Shown: positions 17,077 to 25,941 of the stretch, piece after piece
Layout: the number at the start of each line of letters is the position of its first letter
Numbering within the stretch: the stretch's first letter is position 1
NCBI RefSeq assembly: GCF_001428365.1
Contig: NZ_LMSH01000002.1
Location: forward strand, 1,261,505-1,325,504
DNA from: Arthrobacter sp. Soil763
GTDB lineage: Bacteria; Actinomycetota; Actinomycetes; Actinomycetales; Micrococcaceae
Reading direction: 5' to 3'
DNA: 64,000 bases
Notes under the pieces: generated by a model
Database searches by the model: none
Told to the model about the DNA's origin: nothing
What the model saw: the letters and a program-made list of their open reading frames with translations, nothing else
Position numbers and translations under genes: made by a program

Positions 17077-18477
17077 GTGCAGCAAGCAGAGAGCATCCCG
17101 GACGGGCGGCGCGTCGCCGTGATCGGCAGCGGGGTGGCCGGCCTGACCGCCGCCTACGTGCTGAACCGGCGGGACCGGGTGAGTGTCTTCGAAGCCGACG
17201 CACGGCTCGGCGGCCACGCCCATACGCATGACGTGCGCCAGCCCGACGGCACGGTGCTGGGCATCGACACCGGCTTCATCGTGCACAACAACCGGACCTA
17301 CCCCACCCTCCTGCGGCTGTTCAAGGAACTCGGCGTGCAGACCCAGCCGTCCGAGATGAGCATGTCCATCCGCTGCGACGGCTGCGGACTCGAATATGCC
17401 GGGGCCCGGGCCGGCGCACGCGGCATCATCCCCACGCCCTCGACCCTGCTGCGCGGCCGCTACCTGCTGATGCTGCTCGAGGTCACGCGGTTCTACCGCC
17501 GGGCCAGGGCCCTGCTGGCCGCCGGCACGGACGGGGCAGCGGACGGCGCCGGCGAACTGACGCTCGGAGAGTTCCTGGACCGGGAAAAGTTCAGCAGCTA
17601 CTTCATCGTGCACTTCATGACGCCCGTGGTCAGCGCCGTCTGGTCCTGCGACCCGACCACCGCCCTGGCCTACCCGGCCCGCTACCTTTTCACCTTCCTC
17701 GGCCACCACGGCCTGCTCGGCATCAAGGGGTCCCCGCAGTGGCGCACCGTAACCGGCGGCTCCCGCAGCTACGTGGACAAGATCGCGGCCGGCCTGCCGG
17801 ACATCCGGCTCTCCTCGCCGGTCACCGGGATCCGCCGGCACGAGGGCGGCGTGGACGTCACCTCCAAACCCGCCAGCGGGCCCGAACACACGGAGACCTT
17901 CGACGCCGTCGTCGTCGCCACCCACCCGGCGCAGGCGCTGAGCCTGCTCACCGACGCCTCACCGGCCGAAACGGATGCCCTGGCGGGCATGCCGTACTCG
18001 GTCAACCACACCGTCTTCCACCGCGATAACGCCGTGCTTCCGAAGAGCACCAACGCCCAGGCCTCCTGGAATTACCGGCTGCCCTCCTGCGACGCCCGTC
18101 CCGACCGGGTGCTGGTCAGCTACGACATGACCCGGCTGCAGCGGCTGGACCCGGTTGACGGCGGGCGCTACATCGTCAGCCTCGGCGAATCCGAACTGGT
18201 CGGCGACCGCGCCGTCCTGGAGCGCATGGTCTACGAACACCCGCAGTACACCCCGGATTCGCTGCGCGCCCAGGAGCAGATCCAGGGCCTTGGCGACGGG
18301 CAGCTGGCGTTCGCCGGCGCCTACCACGGCTGGGGCTTCCACGAGGACGGGGCGCTCTCCGGCGTCCGTGCCGCGGCGGCCCTGGGGCGGTCCTGGGAAC
18401 CGGCGGCCCCCGCCGACCCGGCGGCCGCAGCACCGCAGGGCGCTGAAACCCTGACCCCTGCGCTGGAGGGTGCATGA
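17077..18477 (+). CDS. FAD-dependent amine-oxidase-like oxidoreductase
   Basis: 466 residues. The dinucleotide-binding motif VAVIGSGVAGLTAAYVL lies near residues 13-29, followed by EADARLGGHAHT, the usual second FAD contact. The C-terminal FAGAYHGWGFHEDGALSG is the FAD-closing segment. This is the 'predicted NAD/FAD-binding protein' group (COG2907) found beside DUF1365 and CFA synthase genes, including, from memory, mycobacterial Rv0449c. The GTG start at 17077 has AGGAG eight bases upstream. It overlaps the next gene by ATGA. A role as reductase or desaturase for a lipid-bound fatty acyl chain is inferred from context only. Confidence 0.87.
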   Translation: MQQAESIPDGRRVAVIGSGVAGLTAAYVLNRRDRVSVFEADARLGGHAHTHDVRQPDGTVLGIDTGFIVHNNRTYPTLLRLFKELGVQTQPSEMSMSIRCDGCGLEYAGARAGARGIIPTPSTLLRGRYLLMLLEVTRFYRRARALLAAGTDGAADGAGELTLGEFLDREKFSSYFIVHFMTPVVSAVWSCDPTTALAYPARYLFTFLGHHGLLGIKGSPQWRTVTGGSRSYVDKIAAGLPDIRLSSPVTGIRRHEGGVDVTSKPASGPEHTETFDAVVVATHPAQALSLLTDASPAETDALAGMPYSVNHTVFHRDNAVLPKSTNAQASWNYRLPSCDARPDRVLVSYDMTRLQRLDPVDGGRYIVSLGESELVGDRAVLERMVYEHPQYTPDSLRAQEQIQGLGDGQLAFAGAYHGWGFHEDGALSGVRAAAALGRSWEPAAPADPAAAAPQGAETLTPALEGA

Positions 18478-19205
18478 GCGGCGGCGCAGCCATCTACCGC
18501 ACCTCCATCGGGCACGTGCGGCGGACGCCGCTGCGCAACGCCTTCACCTACTGCAGTTACAGCTGGTACGTCGACGTCGATGCCCTCCCGGTGCTGCCAC
18601 GCTGGATCGCGCCGCTGGCCGGTTTCTCCGCCGCCGACCACCTGGGTGACCCGGCCGGGAGCCTGCGCGGCAACGTCGAACGCTACCTCGCCACCCAGGA
18701 CATCACGCTCGACGGCGGCCGGATCACCATGCTGGCCAGCGCCCGCGTCTTCGGCCACGTCTTCAACCCGCTCAGCCTGTTCTGGTGCCACGGCCCCGGC
18801 GGGGAGCTGCGGTGCGTCGTCGCCGAGGTGCACAACACCTACGGCGAACGGCACTGCTACCTGCTGCACACCGACTCCGCCGGCCGCGCCACCGTCCCCA
18901 AGGCGTTCTACGTCTCACCGTTCAACGACGTCGACGGCCGGTACCGGATGAAACTGCCCGAACCGGGGGAGCGGCTGGCCGTATCGATCGTCCTGGAGCG
19001 GGAAGGCCAGCAGCCCTTCGTCGCCACCATGGACGGGGTCCGCCGCGAAGCCACCGTGCCGAACATCCTCGCCGCGGCGCTCGCCGTCCCGCTGGCGCCG
19101 CTGCGGGTCGCGGCGCAGATCCGCTGGCAGGGCATCAAGCTGTGGGCACGCCGCTTGCCCGTCATCAAAAGACCACACCACCCCTCACAGGAGGCAGTCC
19201 AGTGA
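18474..19205 (+). CDS. DUF1365 family protein
   Basis: 243 residues with the DUF1365 hallmarks: Y-R-T-SIGHVRRTPLRNAFTY at the start, VFGHVFNPLSLFWCH in the middle, and KAFYVSPFNDVDGRY. There is no signal peptide; the C-terminal third is amphipathic and basic and may contact membrane. Its function is unknown; the family travels with CFA synthases and COG2907 oxidoreductases across bacteria. The start overlaps the preceding stop (ATGA), and its stop overlaps the next start (GTGA), so the four proteins are made in step. The closest known context is mycobacterial Rv0448c, recalled from memory. Confidence 0.88.
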   Translation: MSGGAAIYRTSIGHVRRTPLRNAFTYCSYSWYVDVDALPVLPRWIAPLAGFSAADHLGDPAGSLRGNVERYLATQDITLDGGRITMLASARVFGHVFNPLSLFWCHGPGGELRCVVAEVHNTYGERHCYLLHTDSAGRATVPKAFYVSPFNDVDGRYRMKLPEPGERLAVSIVLEREGQQPFVATMDGVRREATVPNILAAALAVPLAPLRVAAQIRWQGIKLWARRLPVIKRPHHPSQEAVQ

Positions 19206-20722
19206 CCATGACCGAAGCGGGCGGAGCCTACCCGGCGCCGCCGACTGACCACACGCCGGAACCCAGCACCCCGGACAGCACCCAGTCCGGAAACACTCCG
19301 GCCGGGAACCCCGCGTCCGGTAACCCTACTTCTGGGAACGCCGCCACGCCGTACGCTGTCCCGTACACCGTTCCGGAGCCGCCGGCGGTCATAGACGCCG
19401 CGATCTGGCCCAGCGTCGCCGCCGTTCCGGCCAGCACCAAGGCCCGGGTTGCGGGGAAGGTCGCCGACACGATCTTCCGCGCCGCGGTCCGGCGCCTGCC
19501 CCTGACCGTCCGTTACCCCGACGGCACCGAGCTGGGTCTCGGCGCGGGTTCCGGCTCCAGCCGGGGCACCGCGTACCCGGTCATGACGATGCACCGGCCC
19601 GAAGACTTTGCCCGGCGGCTGGGCGACGGCGGCCTGATCGGCCTGGGCGAGTCCTACATGGCCGGGGACTGGGACGCGGACAACCTCACCGCCGTGATGG
19701 AGGTCTTTGCGGCCCGGGTCGGTTCGCTCGTGCCGGAGCCGCTGCAGAAACTGCGCGGGCTCTACCTGCCCCGCACCCCGCGGACCGAACGCAACACCGA
19801 GCAGAACACCCGGTCCAACATCTCCCGGCACTATGACCTGTCCAACGAGCTCTTCGCGACGTTCCTGGACAGCACCATGACCTACTCCAGCGCGCTGTTC
19901 CCGGAACGCGGCGAGGCGCTGCGGCATGTCGCCTGGGACGGGCTCGCCGCCGCCCAGCAGGCCAAGATCGACCGCCTGCTGGACAAGGCCGGCGTCACCG
20001 AAGGCACCCGCGTGCTGGAAATCGGCACCGGCTGGGGCGAACTCGCCCTCCGCGCCGCCGCCCGCGGGGCAAGCGTGTACTCGGTAACCCTCTCCAGCGA
20101 ACAGCAGGAACTGGCCCGGCAGCGCGTCGCGGAGGCGGGCTACGCCGACGCCGTCACGATCGAGCTCAAGGATTACCGCGCCGTCGAGGGCGAGTTCGAC
20201 GCCGTCGTCTCGGTCGAAATGATCGAAGCAGTCGGCTACGAATACTGGGCCACCTACTTCCAGACGATCGAACGCGTGCTGGCCCCCGGCGGAAGGGTGG
20301 CCATCCAGGCGATCACAATCGGCCACGACCGGCTCATCGCCACCCGGACCAGCTACACCTGGGTGCACAAGTACATCTTCCCGGGCGGGGTCATTCCTTC
20401 GGTGCGGGCCATCGAGGAAGTCACCGAGAAGCAGACGGGCCTTCGGGTCCGCGAGCGGCTGGCCATGGGCGAGCACTACGCCCAGACACTGCGGCTCTGG
20501 GAGGAACGCTTCATGTCCCGCGCCGCGGAGGTGCGCGGACTGGGCTTCGACGAAGTTTTCCAGCGCATGTGGCTCTTCTACCTGTGCTACTCCCGCGCCG
20601 GCTTCGAGACGGGGTACCTGGACGTGCAGCAGATCGTGCTGGACAAGGTGCCGGCCCGGGCCACAGGCGCGGCCGGCGCCAAAGTGGCCCGCCCCGCCAC
20701 GGCCGGCCGGAGCGGTCAGTGA
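19202..20722 (+). CDS. CFA-synthase-family methyltransferase 1
   Basis: 506 residues. The first 75 or so are disordered, rich in P, T, S and N. The CFA-type core follows: ISRHYDLSNELFATFLDS, SAM motif VLEIGTGWGELALRA, EMIEAVGYEYW, then HKYIFPGGVIPS. Aligned by eye with E. coli Cfa, the bicarbonate-binding Cys139 position is Ser (MTYSSALF) and the His266 position is not His (QAITIG), while the Glu and late Tyr are kept. This favours a methylating enzyme over a cyclopropanating one, but that is inference. The GTG at 19202 is chosen: AGGAGG lies seven bases upstream and it overlaps the previous stop. Confidence 0.9.
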   Translation: MTMTEAGGAYPAPPTDHTPEPSTPDSTQSGNTPAGNPASGNPTSGNAATPYAVPYTVPEPPAVIDAAIWPSVAAVPASTKARVAGKVADTIFRAAVRRLPLTVRYPDGTELGLGAGSGSSRGTAYPVMTMHRPEDFARRLGDGGLIGLGESYMAGDWDADNLTAVMEVFAARVGSLVPEPLQKLRGLYLPRTPRTERNTEQNTRSNISRHYDLSNELFATFLDSTMTYSSALFPERGEALRHVAWDGLAAAQQAKIDRLLDKAGVTEGTRVLEIGTGWGELALRAAARGASVYSVTLSSEQQELARQRVAEAGYADAVTIELKDYRAVEGEFDAVVSVEMIEAVGYEYWATYFQTIERVLAPGGRVAIQAITIGHDRLIATRTSYTWVHKYIFPGGVIPSVRAIEEVTEKQTGLRVRERLAMGEHYAQTLRLWEERFMSRAAEVRGLGFDEVFQRMWLFYLCYSRAGFETGYLDVQQIVLDKVPARATGAAGAKVARPATAGRSGQ

Positions 20723-21948
20723 CGGCGGGGCTGGCGGACACCATCGCGGAGGTCCTGCGGCCGGTGGCCGGCGGGGAACTGCCGGTCCGGCTGGTGGTGT
20801 GGGACGGCAGCGAAGCAGGTCCGGCGGGAGCACCCGTGGTCCGGCTCAACTCCCCGGACGCCATCCGCCGGCTGCTGTGGGCGCCGGGGGAGCTCGGCGC
20901 GGCCCAGGCCTACGTGACCGGGGAGCTCGACGTCGACGGCGACCTCAACTCCGCGCTTGAGCACCTTTGGAAGGTGGTGCGGGACCGCGGGCTCTCGGGA
21001 GTCCGGCCGACGCCGTCGGTGCTCGCCGGCGTGGCGCGGATCGCCCGGGCCGCGGGAGCCCTGGGCGCACCGCCCGCCCCGCCCGCCAGCCAGGCCCGCG
21101 TGACCGGGCGGCTGCACAGCCTGCTGCGCGACCGGGCCGCGATCAGCCACCACTATGACCTCAGCAACGACTTCTACGCGCTGATCCTCGACCCGCAGAT
21201 GGCATACTCCAGCGGATACTGGACCGATTCCTCCGAGGGGTACGGGCTGGAGGACGCCCAGCGGGACAAGCTGGACCTCGTGTGCCGCAAGATCGGCCTG
21301 AAACCCGGAATGCGGCTGCTTGATGTCGGCTGCGGCTGGGGCTCACTGAGCCTGCACGCGGCGCAGTACTACGGCGCCGACGTCGTGGGTGTCACCCTGT
21401 CGGTGGAGCAGAAGGCCTTCATCGACGCGCGGATCAAGGAACGCGGGCTCGAGGGCCGGGTCGAAATCCGCGTGCAGGACTACCGCGAGATACCGGACGG
21501 GCCGTTCGACGCCGTCGCTTCCCTCGAAATGGGCGAGCACGTGGGGCAGCGCAACTACCCGGTCTACGCCTCGGCGCTGTTCACCAACGTGGTGCCCGGC
21601 GGCAAGGTCCTGGTCCAGCAAATGTCCCGGCGCGGCAAGCACCCCGGGGGAGGGCCGTTCATTGAGTCCTTCATCGCCCCGGACATGCACATGCGCCCGG
21701 TCGGCGAGACGCTGGGCTTCCTGGAGGACGCAGGCTTCGAAGTCGAAGGCGTGCAGGCCATGCGCCGGGACTACGTCCGCACCCTGGAAGCCTGGTACGC
21801 CCGGTTCGAGGAGAACCACGACGCGGCCGTGGCGATGATGGGCGAGGAAATCGCCCGCGTCTGGCGGCTGTACCTGGTCGGGGCGCTCCGCAGTTTCGCC
21901 GAGGGGCGGATGGGCGTGGAGCAGATCCTCTGCAGCCGGCCCGGCTGA
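20719..21948 (+). CDS. CFA-synthase-family methyltransferase 2 (UfaA1-like)
   Basis: 409 residues, a second CFA-type enzyme in the same operon. It has HHYDLSNDFYALILDPQMAY, SAM motif LLDVGCGWGSLSLHA, LEMGEHVGQRNY and a late RRDYVRTLEAW. The bicarbonate ligand positions again differ from E. coli Cfa: Ser in MAYSSGYW and Gln in VQQMSRRG. The layout recalls mycobacterial Rv0447c (UfaA1), reported to make 10-methyl (tuberculostearic) acid, and Rv0449c-Rv0448c-Rv0447c have the same order; this is from memory. The GTG start overlaps the previous stop by GTGA. The two CFA proteins are clearly diverged and not a recent duplication. Confidence 0.9.
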   Translation: MTAGLADTIAEVLRPVAGGELPVRLVVWDGSEAGPAGAPVVRLNSPDAIRRLLWAPGELGAAQAYVTGELDVDGDLNSALEHLWKVVRDRGLSGVRPTPSVLAGVARIARAAGALGAPPAPPASQARVTGRLHSLLRDRAAISHHYDLSNDFYALILDPQMAYSSGYWTDSSEGYGLEDAQRDKLDLVCRKIGLKPGMRLLDVGCGWGSLSLHAAQYYGADVVGVTLSVEQKAFIDARIKERGLEGRVEIRVQDYREIPDGPFDAVASLEMGEHVGQRNYPVYASALFTNVVPGGKVLVQQMSRRGKHPGGGPFIESFIAPDMHMRPVGETLGFLEDAGFEVEGVQAMRRDYVRTLEAWYARFEENHDAAVAMMGEEIARVWRLYLVGALRSFAEGRMGVEQILCSRPG

Positions 21949-21960
21949 CCGGCGCCTGCG

Positions 21961-21984
21961 CCGGGCCGGGGTGACCCGGCCCGG
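21961..21984. terminator. GC-rich hairpin between convergent genes
   Basis: CCGGGCCGGG (21961-21970) pairs with CCCGGCCCGG (21975-21984) around a GTGA loop, between the stop codons of the lipid operon and the GH18 gene. No T-tract follows, so termination is likely but not of the classical kind. Confidence 0.5.
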
Positions 21985-21996
21985 CGGGTCCCGGCA

Positions 21997-23121
21997 TCAG
22001 ACCGTGAGGGTTTTGCCGAGCAGCCTCGCGTACTGGCCGGCCTCCTGCTTCACCCCGCTGCAGTTGTTCGCCGCGGCGCTGCCGACCTGCCGCTGGGCCC
22101 CGGCGCCGCAGGCAGCGTCGCGGTTCAGGGACCACATGGAGACCCGGCCGATGCCGCGTTCAACCGCGAAGCTGTTCAGCCGTTCGGCATCTGCGAGGCT
22201 GAAGACCTGGCCTTTGACATCGTTCTCACCGATCATCGGGGTGAGCCCGATCCGGTGCCACACCTGGCCGGAATCCAACTGCTCGCCGGCCGCCCCGTAG
22301 AGCTTGGACAGGCTCCGGTGCGTGGCCTCCGCGGCGCTGACGGCTGCGTCGAACATCGTCCGGCCCGGGTCGAGCGGCTCGAAGTCCATCACCATAATGT
22401 TGACGCCCGTGAGGTCGACCCCGGCGTCAAGCATGGCCGCGACCGTCTTCTCACCGTCGGATGTCAGGCCCTCGGAGGACACCGGCAGCGTCAGCCACAC
22501 CTTCAGCGGATGGTCCGCGGGGCGTCCGGCCTGCAACCTGGCGACCGCAGCACCGCGCCGGGCCGCGGCCGCCGCGTCCTTCAGTCCGTCCCCCTCGACG
22601 TCGAAGTCGACCGTGTCCACGCCGTATTTTGAGATCACTGTCGAGTAGGCCGTCACCAGTGCATCCTCGGTGGCGCACGCTCCCGCCAGCTCCTTGCCGA
22701 GCTGCCCGCCGAAGGAGATGGCTGCGCTGTTGCCCGCGGCCCGGAAGGACTTCAGCTGTCCGGCCAGGTCGATCCGCCTGCTGGCCTCGTCCAGGGTGTA
22801 GAAGCCGTCCCAGGATGGCTCGCAGGGTTTCTTCGGATGCGCGCCGATAAAGGACAACACCGTGGTGACCGTGCCGTTCGGAGGCAGGTCCTGGAGCCGG
22901 AGGCTGGGGGTGAGCGTGACGTCCAGGTACCCCCCGAACCACGGCGGACTCAACGGGGGCCGGCTCCTGCCTTCTTCCTGGCCGTAGTTCCCGGGCGGAA
23001 GCGGGGTGCAGGCGGCGGCCGCCAGGACGACGGCGGAGACCGCCAGGGCCGCGCCCCAGCCGCGGGGCGCGGGGGACCGGCCTGCCTCGCTGCCGTGTCG
23101 CCGCCTCCGCCGGTCCGGCAC
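21997..23121 (-). CDS. GH18-type glycoside hydrolase lipoprotein
   Basis: 374 residues. An N-terminal basic stretch and hydrophobic helix end in a lipobox, LAAAAC, with the lipidated Cys38. The mature part is a GH18 barrel: GVDTVDFDVEG contains the DxxDxDxE catalytic motif with the acid Glu176. GH18 enzymes cut beta-1,4-GlcNAc bonds in chitin or related polymers. It starts 21 bases after the stop of the deacetylase-glycosyltransferase gene, so the two form an operon. This suggests a role in trimming or releasing a GlcNAc-type extracellular polysaccharide. The GTG start is the only one giving the signal. Confidence 0.85.
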   Translation of the reverse strand: MPDRRRRRHGSEAGRSPAPRGWGAALAVSAVVLAAAACTPLPPGNYGQEEGRSRPPLSPPWFGGYLDVTLTPSLRLQDLPPNGTVTTVLSFIGAHPKKPCEPSWDGFYTLDEASRRIDLAGQLKSFRAAGNSAAISFGGQLGKELAGACATEDALVTAYSTVISKYGVDTVDFDVEGDGLKDAAAAARRGAAVARLQAGRPADHPLKVWLTLPVSSEGLTSDGEKTVAAMLDAGVDLTGVNIMVMDFEPLDPGRTMFDAAVSAAEATHRSLSKLYGAAGEQLDSGQVWHRIGLTPMIGENDVKGQVFSLADAERLNSFAVERGIGRVSMWSLNRDAACGAGAQRQVGSAAANNCSGVKQEAGQYARLLGKTLTV

Positions 23122-23142
23122 CTTACCGTCCCCGTCTGCCGG

Positions 23143-25479
23143 CTAGGAGTGGGCCAGTTGGTCCGCCGGCACCGGAGCCAGCGCCCCCAGCGCGCCGTGG
23201 CCGGCGGGGATGGCGACGCTGTTGGTGCGTTCGGGCCGGTACCAGCCGACCGCCGTGCCCCGCAGTGCGAGGATGGCCGAGCCGAAGACCACGTAGGCCC
23301 GGAGCGGTTCGTAGATGAGCCGGTAGATCGGAACGATCAGCAGGTGCATCGGGCTCTCCTTGACCATCACCACCGCCACGATGGAAATGATCATGTGGGT
23401 CCCGGCGACGAACGCCGAGAACAACGCGACGGCCTGCCATTCGCCGTGGGCCAGGCTGCTGATCGCCACGATGATCGTCAGCGGCATGAACACCAGGGGG
23501 ACCAGCACCGAGATCAAGGCGTAGGGCATGGTCAGCATGCCCAGGGCTCCGAACTTGGGATTGAACAGCATGGACCGGTGCTTGTACAGCGTCTGGATGT
23601 TGCCGTAAGTCCAGCGCAGCCGCTGCTTGAACAGGCCCCGGAGCGTCATGGGCGCCTCGGTCCAGGCCACGGCGTTGTTTTCCTGGACGATGCTGTACCC
23701 CAGTTGCTGCAGGGACAGGGTCAGGTCCGCATCCTCGGCGAGGGTGTCGTGGGAATAGCCGCCCGCCGCCAGGAGCGCTTCACGCCGCCAGGCGGCGCAG
23801 GCGCCGGGAACTATCGAAATCGCGCCCATCAGGCCTTCTGCCATCCGGGTGACGCAAATGCCGGAGAGGTATTCCAGGCTCTGCCAGGCCGTCAAAAGGT
23901 TGCGCCGGTTGCCCACCTTCACATGCCCTGCGACCGCGCCGACAACCTTGCCGTTGCGCGGGGCCAGGAAATGCCGGGCGAACATCTTGATTGTCTGCGG
24001 CTCAAACATGGTGTCGCCGTCCAGGGTGACCACCACTTCGCCGCGGGACTGGGCAATTCCATGGTTGCTGGCGGCCGACTTGCCACCGTTGGGCTGGTCA
24101 ATGACGCGCAGCTGGGGCCACTTTTCTGCGTATTCGGACAATACCTTCAGCGTGCCGTCGGTGGAGCCATCATTGACGGCCACGACTTCCAGCCGGGGAT
24201 AGTCGCTGGCCCGCAGCGCGTCCAATGTTTTCGCCACCACGAGTTCCTCATTGAAAACCGGCAGGACGACGCTGACAAACGGCCAGTCTTCTTCCTTAAT
24301 CTCCGCCCAAAGCCGCTTCTTCTGGCGCCGGTTGTTGATGACCGCCAGCACGACGTAGAGGAAGGTCAGCAGCGTCAGCGAGCCAATGCCGAACCAGAAC
24401 AGCCAGGTCAGGATGACGTTCGGGGTGACCAGGTAGGTCGTCATGGCGGCGAGGGTGGCGTTGTCCTCGACCGCACCGGGAACATTCTTCGCCGGGACAA
24501 ATTCCGGCGGCAGCAGCGGCTCCACGGTGGTAAAGGTATAGCCCTGCGCCTTGGCCATCGGGATAAAGGACTTCAGCATTTCAATCGTGGCGCTGCGGTC
24601 ACCGCCGCCGTCGTGGACCAGGACAATGTGTCCCTGGCCGTCGAGTTTCTGCGCCTTGATCGGAACCCCGGGCGCGTACGACCAGTCACGGGTATCAAAG
24701 TCCATATTGATGTGCAGGAATCCCAGCTGCTGGGACTGCAGCAGTGCCAGTGAATTGTTGCCGGGGTCGCCGGTCGGGATCCGGAAGAGCCGGCTGGCGT
24801 AATTGTCCGAGGCACGCATGATCCGGTCCGCGCCGATGACCTGCTGCCGGTTGAAAAGGTCATCGTGGGCCCAGAAATCGATGTGCGACATGGTGTGGTT
24901 CCCGACCATGTGGCCTTCCTGCGTCATCCTCCGGAAGATATCGGAGTATTTGACGATGTTGTCACCCACGGTGAAGAAGGTGGCCGGGACGCCTTCCTTG
25001 GACAGCAAATCCAGGATCTGCGGCGTATTCCTCGGGTCAGGGCCGTCGTCGAAGGTCAGCATGAGGGTGTGGTCCGCCGGCTTGCCGAAAGTTTCCATTG
25101 CGTACGGACTGTCACCGATCAGTTCGATTTCCTCGGCGGTGGCCTCACGCCAAATTGTCGAACTGAACGGGTCCTTGAGGAAAACTTTGCCGTTCCGGCG
25201 TTCGATCAGCGCAATCCGGTCGAAGGCGAACCCGCCCTCGGGGCCGATCCGCGGGATATTGCGCAGGTCATGGCTGGAGAGCAGCTTCCGCGGGTATTCC
25301 ACGTTCTGGTTTTCCTGCCCTTTCCAGACCGGGGCACTGGCCGCGGGCAGAATCCAAACGACCGAAAAAACGATCAGCAAGGCGCTGGCAACGAACGCAA
25401 TAAGGATGCGCCGCCAGCGCTTGCCACTTGGATCAAAGAAGACGGGTGCCGTGCCGGAAATGGGAGATTTTTTCGTCAT
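23143..25479 (-). CDS. Polysaccharide deacetylase / family 2 glycosyltransferase fusion
   Basis: 778 residues in one chain. An N-terminal membrane helix (about 24-47) is followed by a linker, then a NodB-type deacetylase with TFDDGP (142-147) and the metal ligands HTMSH (195-199). A membrane helix (about 345-370) leads to a GT2 synthase with VVLPVFNEE, LDGDTMF, EDADLTL and QRLRW, then several C-terminal helices. This is a processive synthase design like those making chitin, hyaluronan or poly-GlcNAc, fused to an outward-facing deacetylase. With the downstream GH18 gene it resembles a synthesis, de-N-acetylation and cleavage set for a GlcNAc polymer. The polymer identity is inferred. Confidence 0.93.
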   Translation of the reverse strand: MTKKSPISGTAPVFFDPSGKRWRRILIAFVASALLIVFSVVWILPAASAPVWKGQENQNVEYPRKLLSSHDLRNIPRIGPEGGFAFDRIALIERRNGKVFLKDPFSSTIWREATAEEIELIGDSPYAMETFGKPADHTLMLTFDDGPDPRNTPQILDLLSKEGVPATFFTVGDNIVKYSDIFRRMTQEGHMVGNHTMSHIDFWAHDDLFNRQQVIGADRIMRASDNYASRLFRIPTGDPGNNSLALLQSQQLGFLHINMDFDTRDWSYAPGVPIKAQKLDGQGHIVLVHDGGGDRSATIEMLKSFIPMAKAQGYTFTTVEPLLPPEFVPAKNVPGAVEDNATLAAMTTYLVTPNVILTWLFWFGIGSLTLLTFLYVVLAVINNRRQKKRLWAEIKEEDWPFVSVVLPVFNEELVVAKTLDALRASDYPRLEVVAVNDGSTDGTLKVLSEYAEKWPQLRVIDQPNGGKSAASNHGIAQSRGEVVVTLDGDTMFEPQTIKMFARHFLAPRNGKVVGAVAGHVKVGNRRNLLTAWQSLEYLSGICVTRMAEGLMGAISIVPGACAAWRREALLAAGGYSHDTLAEDADLTLSLQQLGYSIVQENNAVAWTEAPMTLRGLFKQRLRWTYGNIQTLYKHRSMLFNPKFGALGMLTMPYALISVLVPLVFMPLTIIVAISSLAHGEWQAVALFSAFVAGTHMIISIVAVVMVKESPMHLLIVPIYRLIYEPLRAYVVFGSAILALRGTAVGWYRPERTNSVAIPAGHGALGALAPVPADQLAHS

Positions 25480-25941
25480 GGATTGCCTCGCCGGAGAATC
25501 GATGGTGCAGTAGCCCTGACGGAGACCAGGGCGGGAGCGCCGCCGCTGTTCGACGGGGATTCGACCCGGAACGGACGACCATTTTTCGACGGGAGAAATT
25601 GGCGCTCATGCGACTTCTCCCTGAACTTTCTTGAGCCGCCGGATCCCGGCGTATCCCTTTCTGCTTTCGAGTTTGGAGCGCTCGGGAACGGGGCGCACGC
25701 GTAGAAAACACGCGCGTTTTCGCGACGGTGCTACTTGGTTTTTGATGCCGATTACCGAGTACCGACCGGGTGTTTTGCGAGTAAGCCGGTACCGCCGCGG
25801 TACGCGCGGCAGGGGCCGTCCGGGGCCCCGGGGAGGGCTGCGCCGCGCAGCGCAACAGGGCGTCGGCGGTGGCTACCGCGCCGGGCGGAGGCCGGGTAGC
25901 GTACGGGATACGGTCCGGGAGTCAGTGGAGGCGGGTGCGGC
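25480..25941. other. 462-base divergent intergenic region
   Basis: No gene is recognised. It separates the minus-strand polysaccharide operon from the plus-strand lipoprotein genes and must carry both promoters. It includes AT-rich patches at 25560-25640 and 25700-25780 and an 18-base near-palindrome at 25704-25721 listed separately. A second dyad, GTACCGCCGCGGTAC, lies near 25787-25801. Confidence 0.6.
25704..25721. promoter_or_regulatory. Near-palindromic operator candidate
   Basis: GAAAACACGCGCGTTTTC is an inverted repeat of 18 bases with one mismatched pair, standing out in the divergent region between polysaccharide and lipoprotein genes. The size and symmetry fit a dimeric regulator. 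The regulator is unknown. Confidence 0.45.

Noticed and set aside
17077..21948. SigK/RskA control of the lipid operon as in mycobacteria
   Set aside because: No sigma or anti-sigma gene lies next to the operon in this window.
22837..24753. Long open frame on the plus strand (638 codons) opposite the deacetylase-synthase gene
   Set aside because: It lies fully antisense to a gene with clear domains and shows no domain of its own; high GC keeps antisense frames open.
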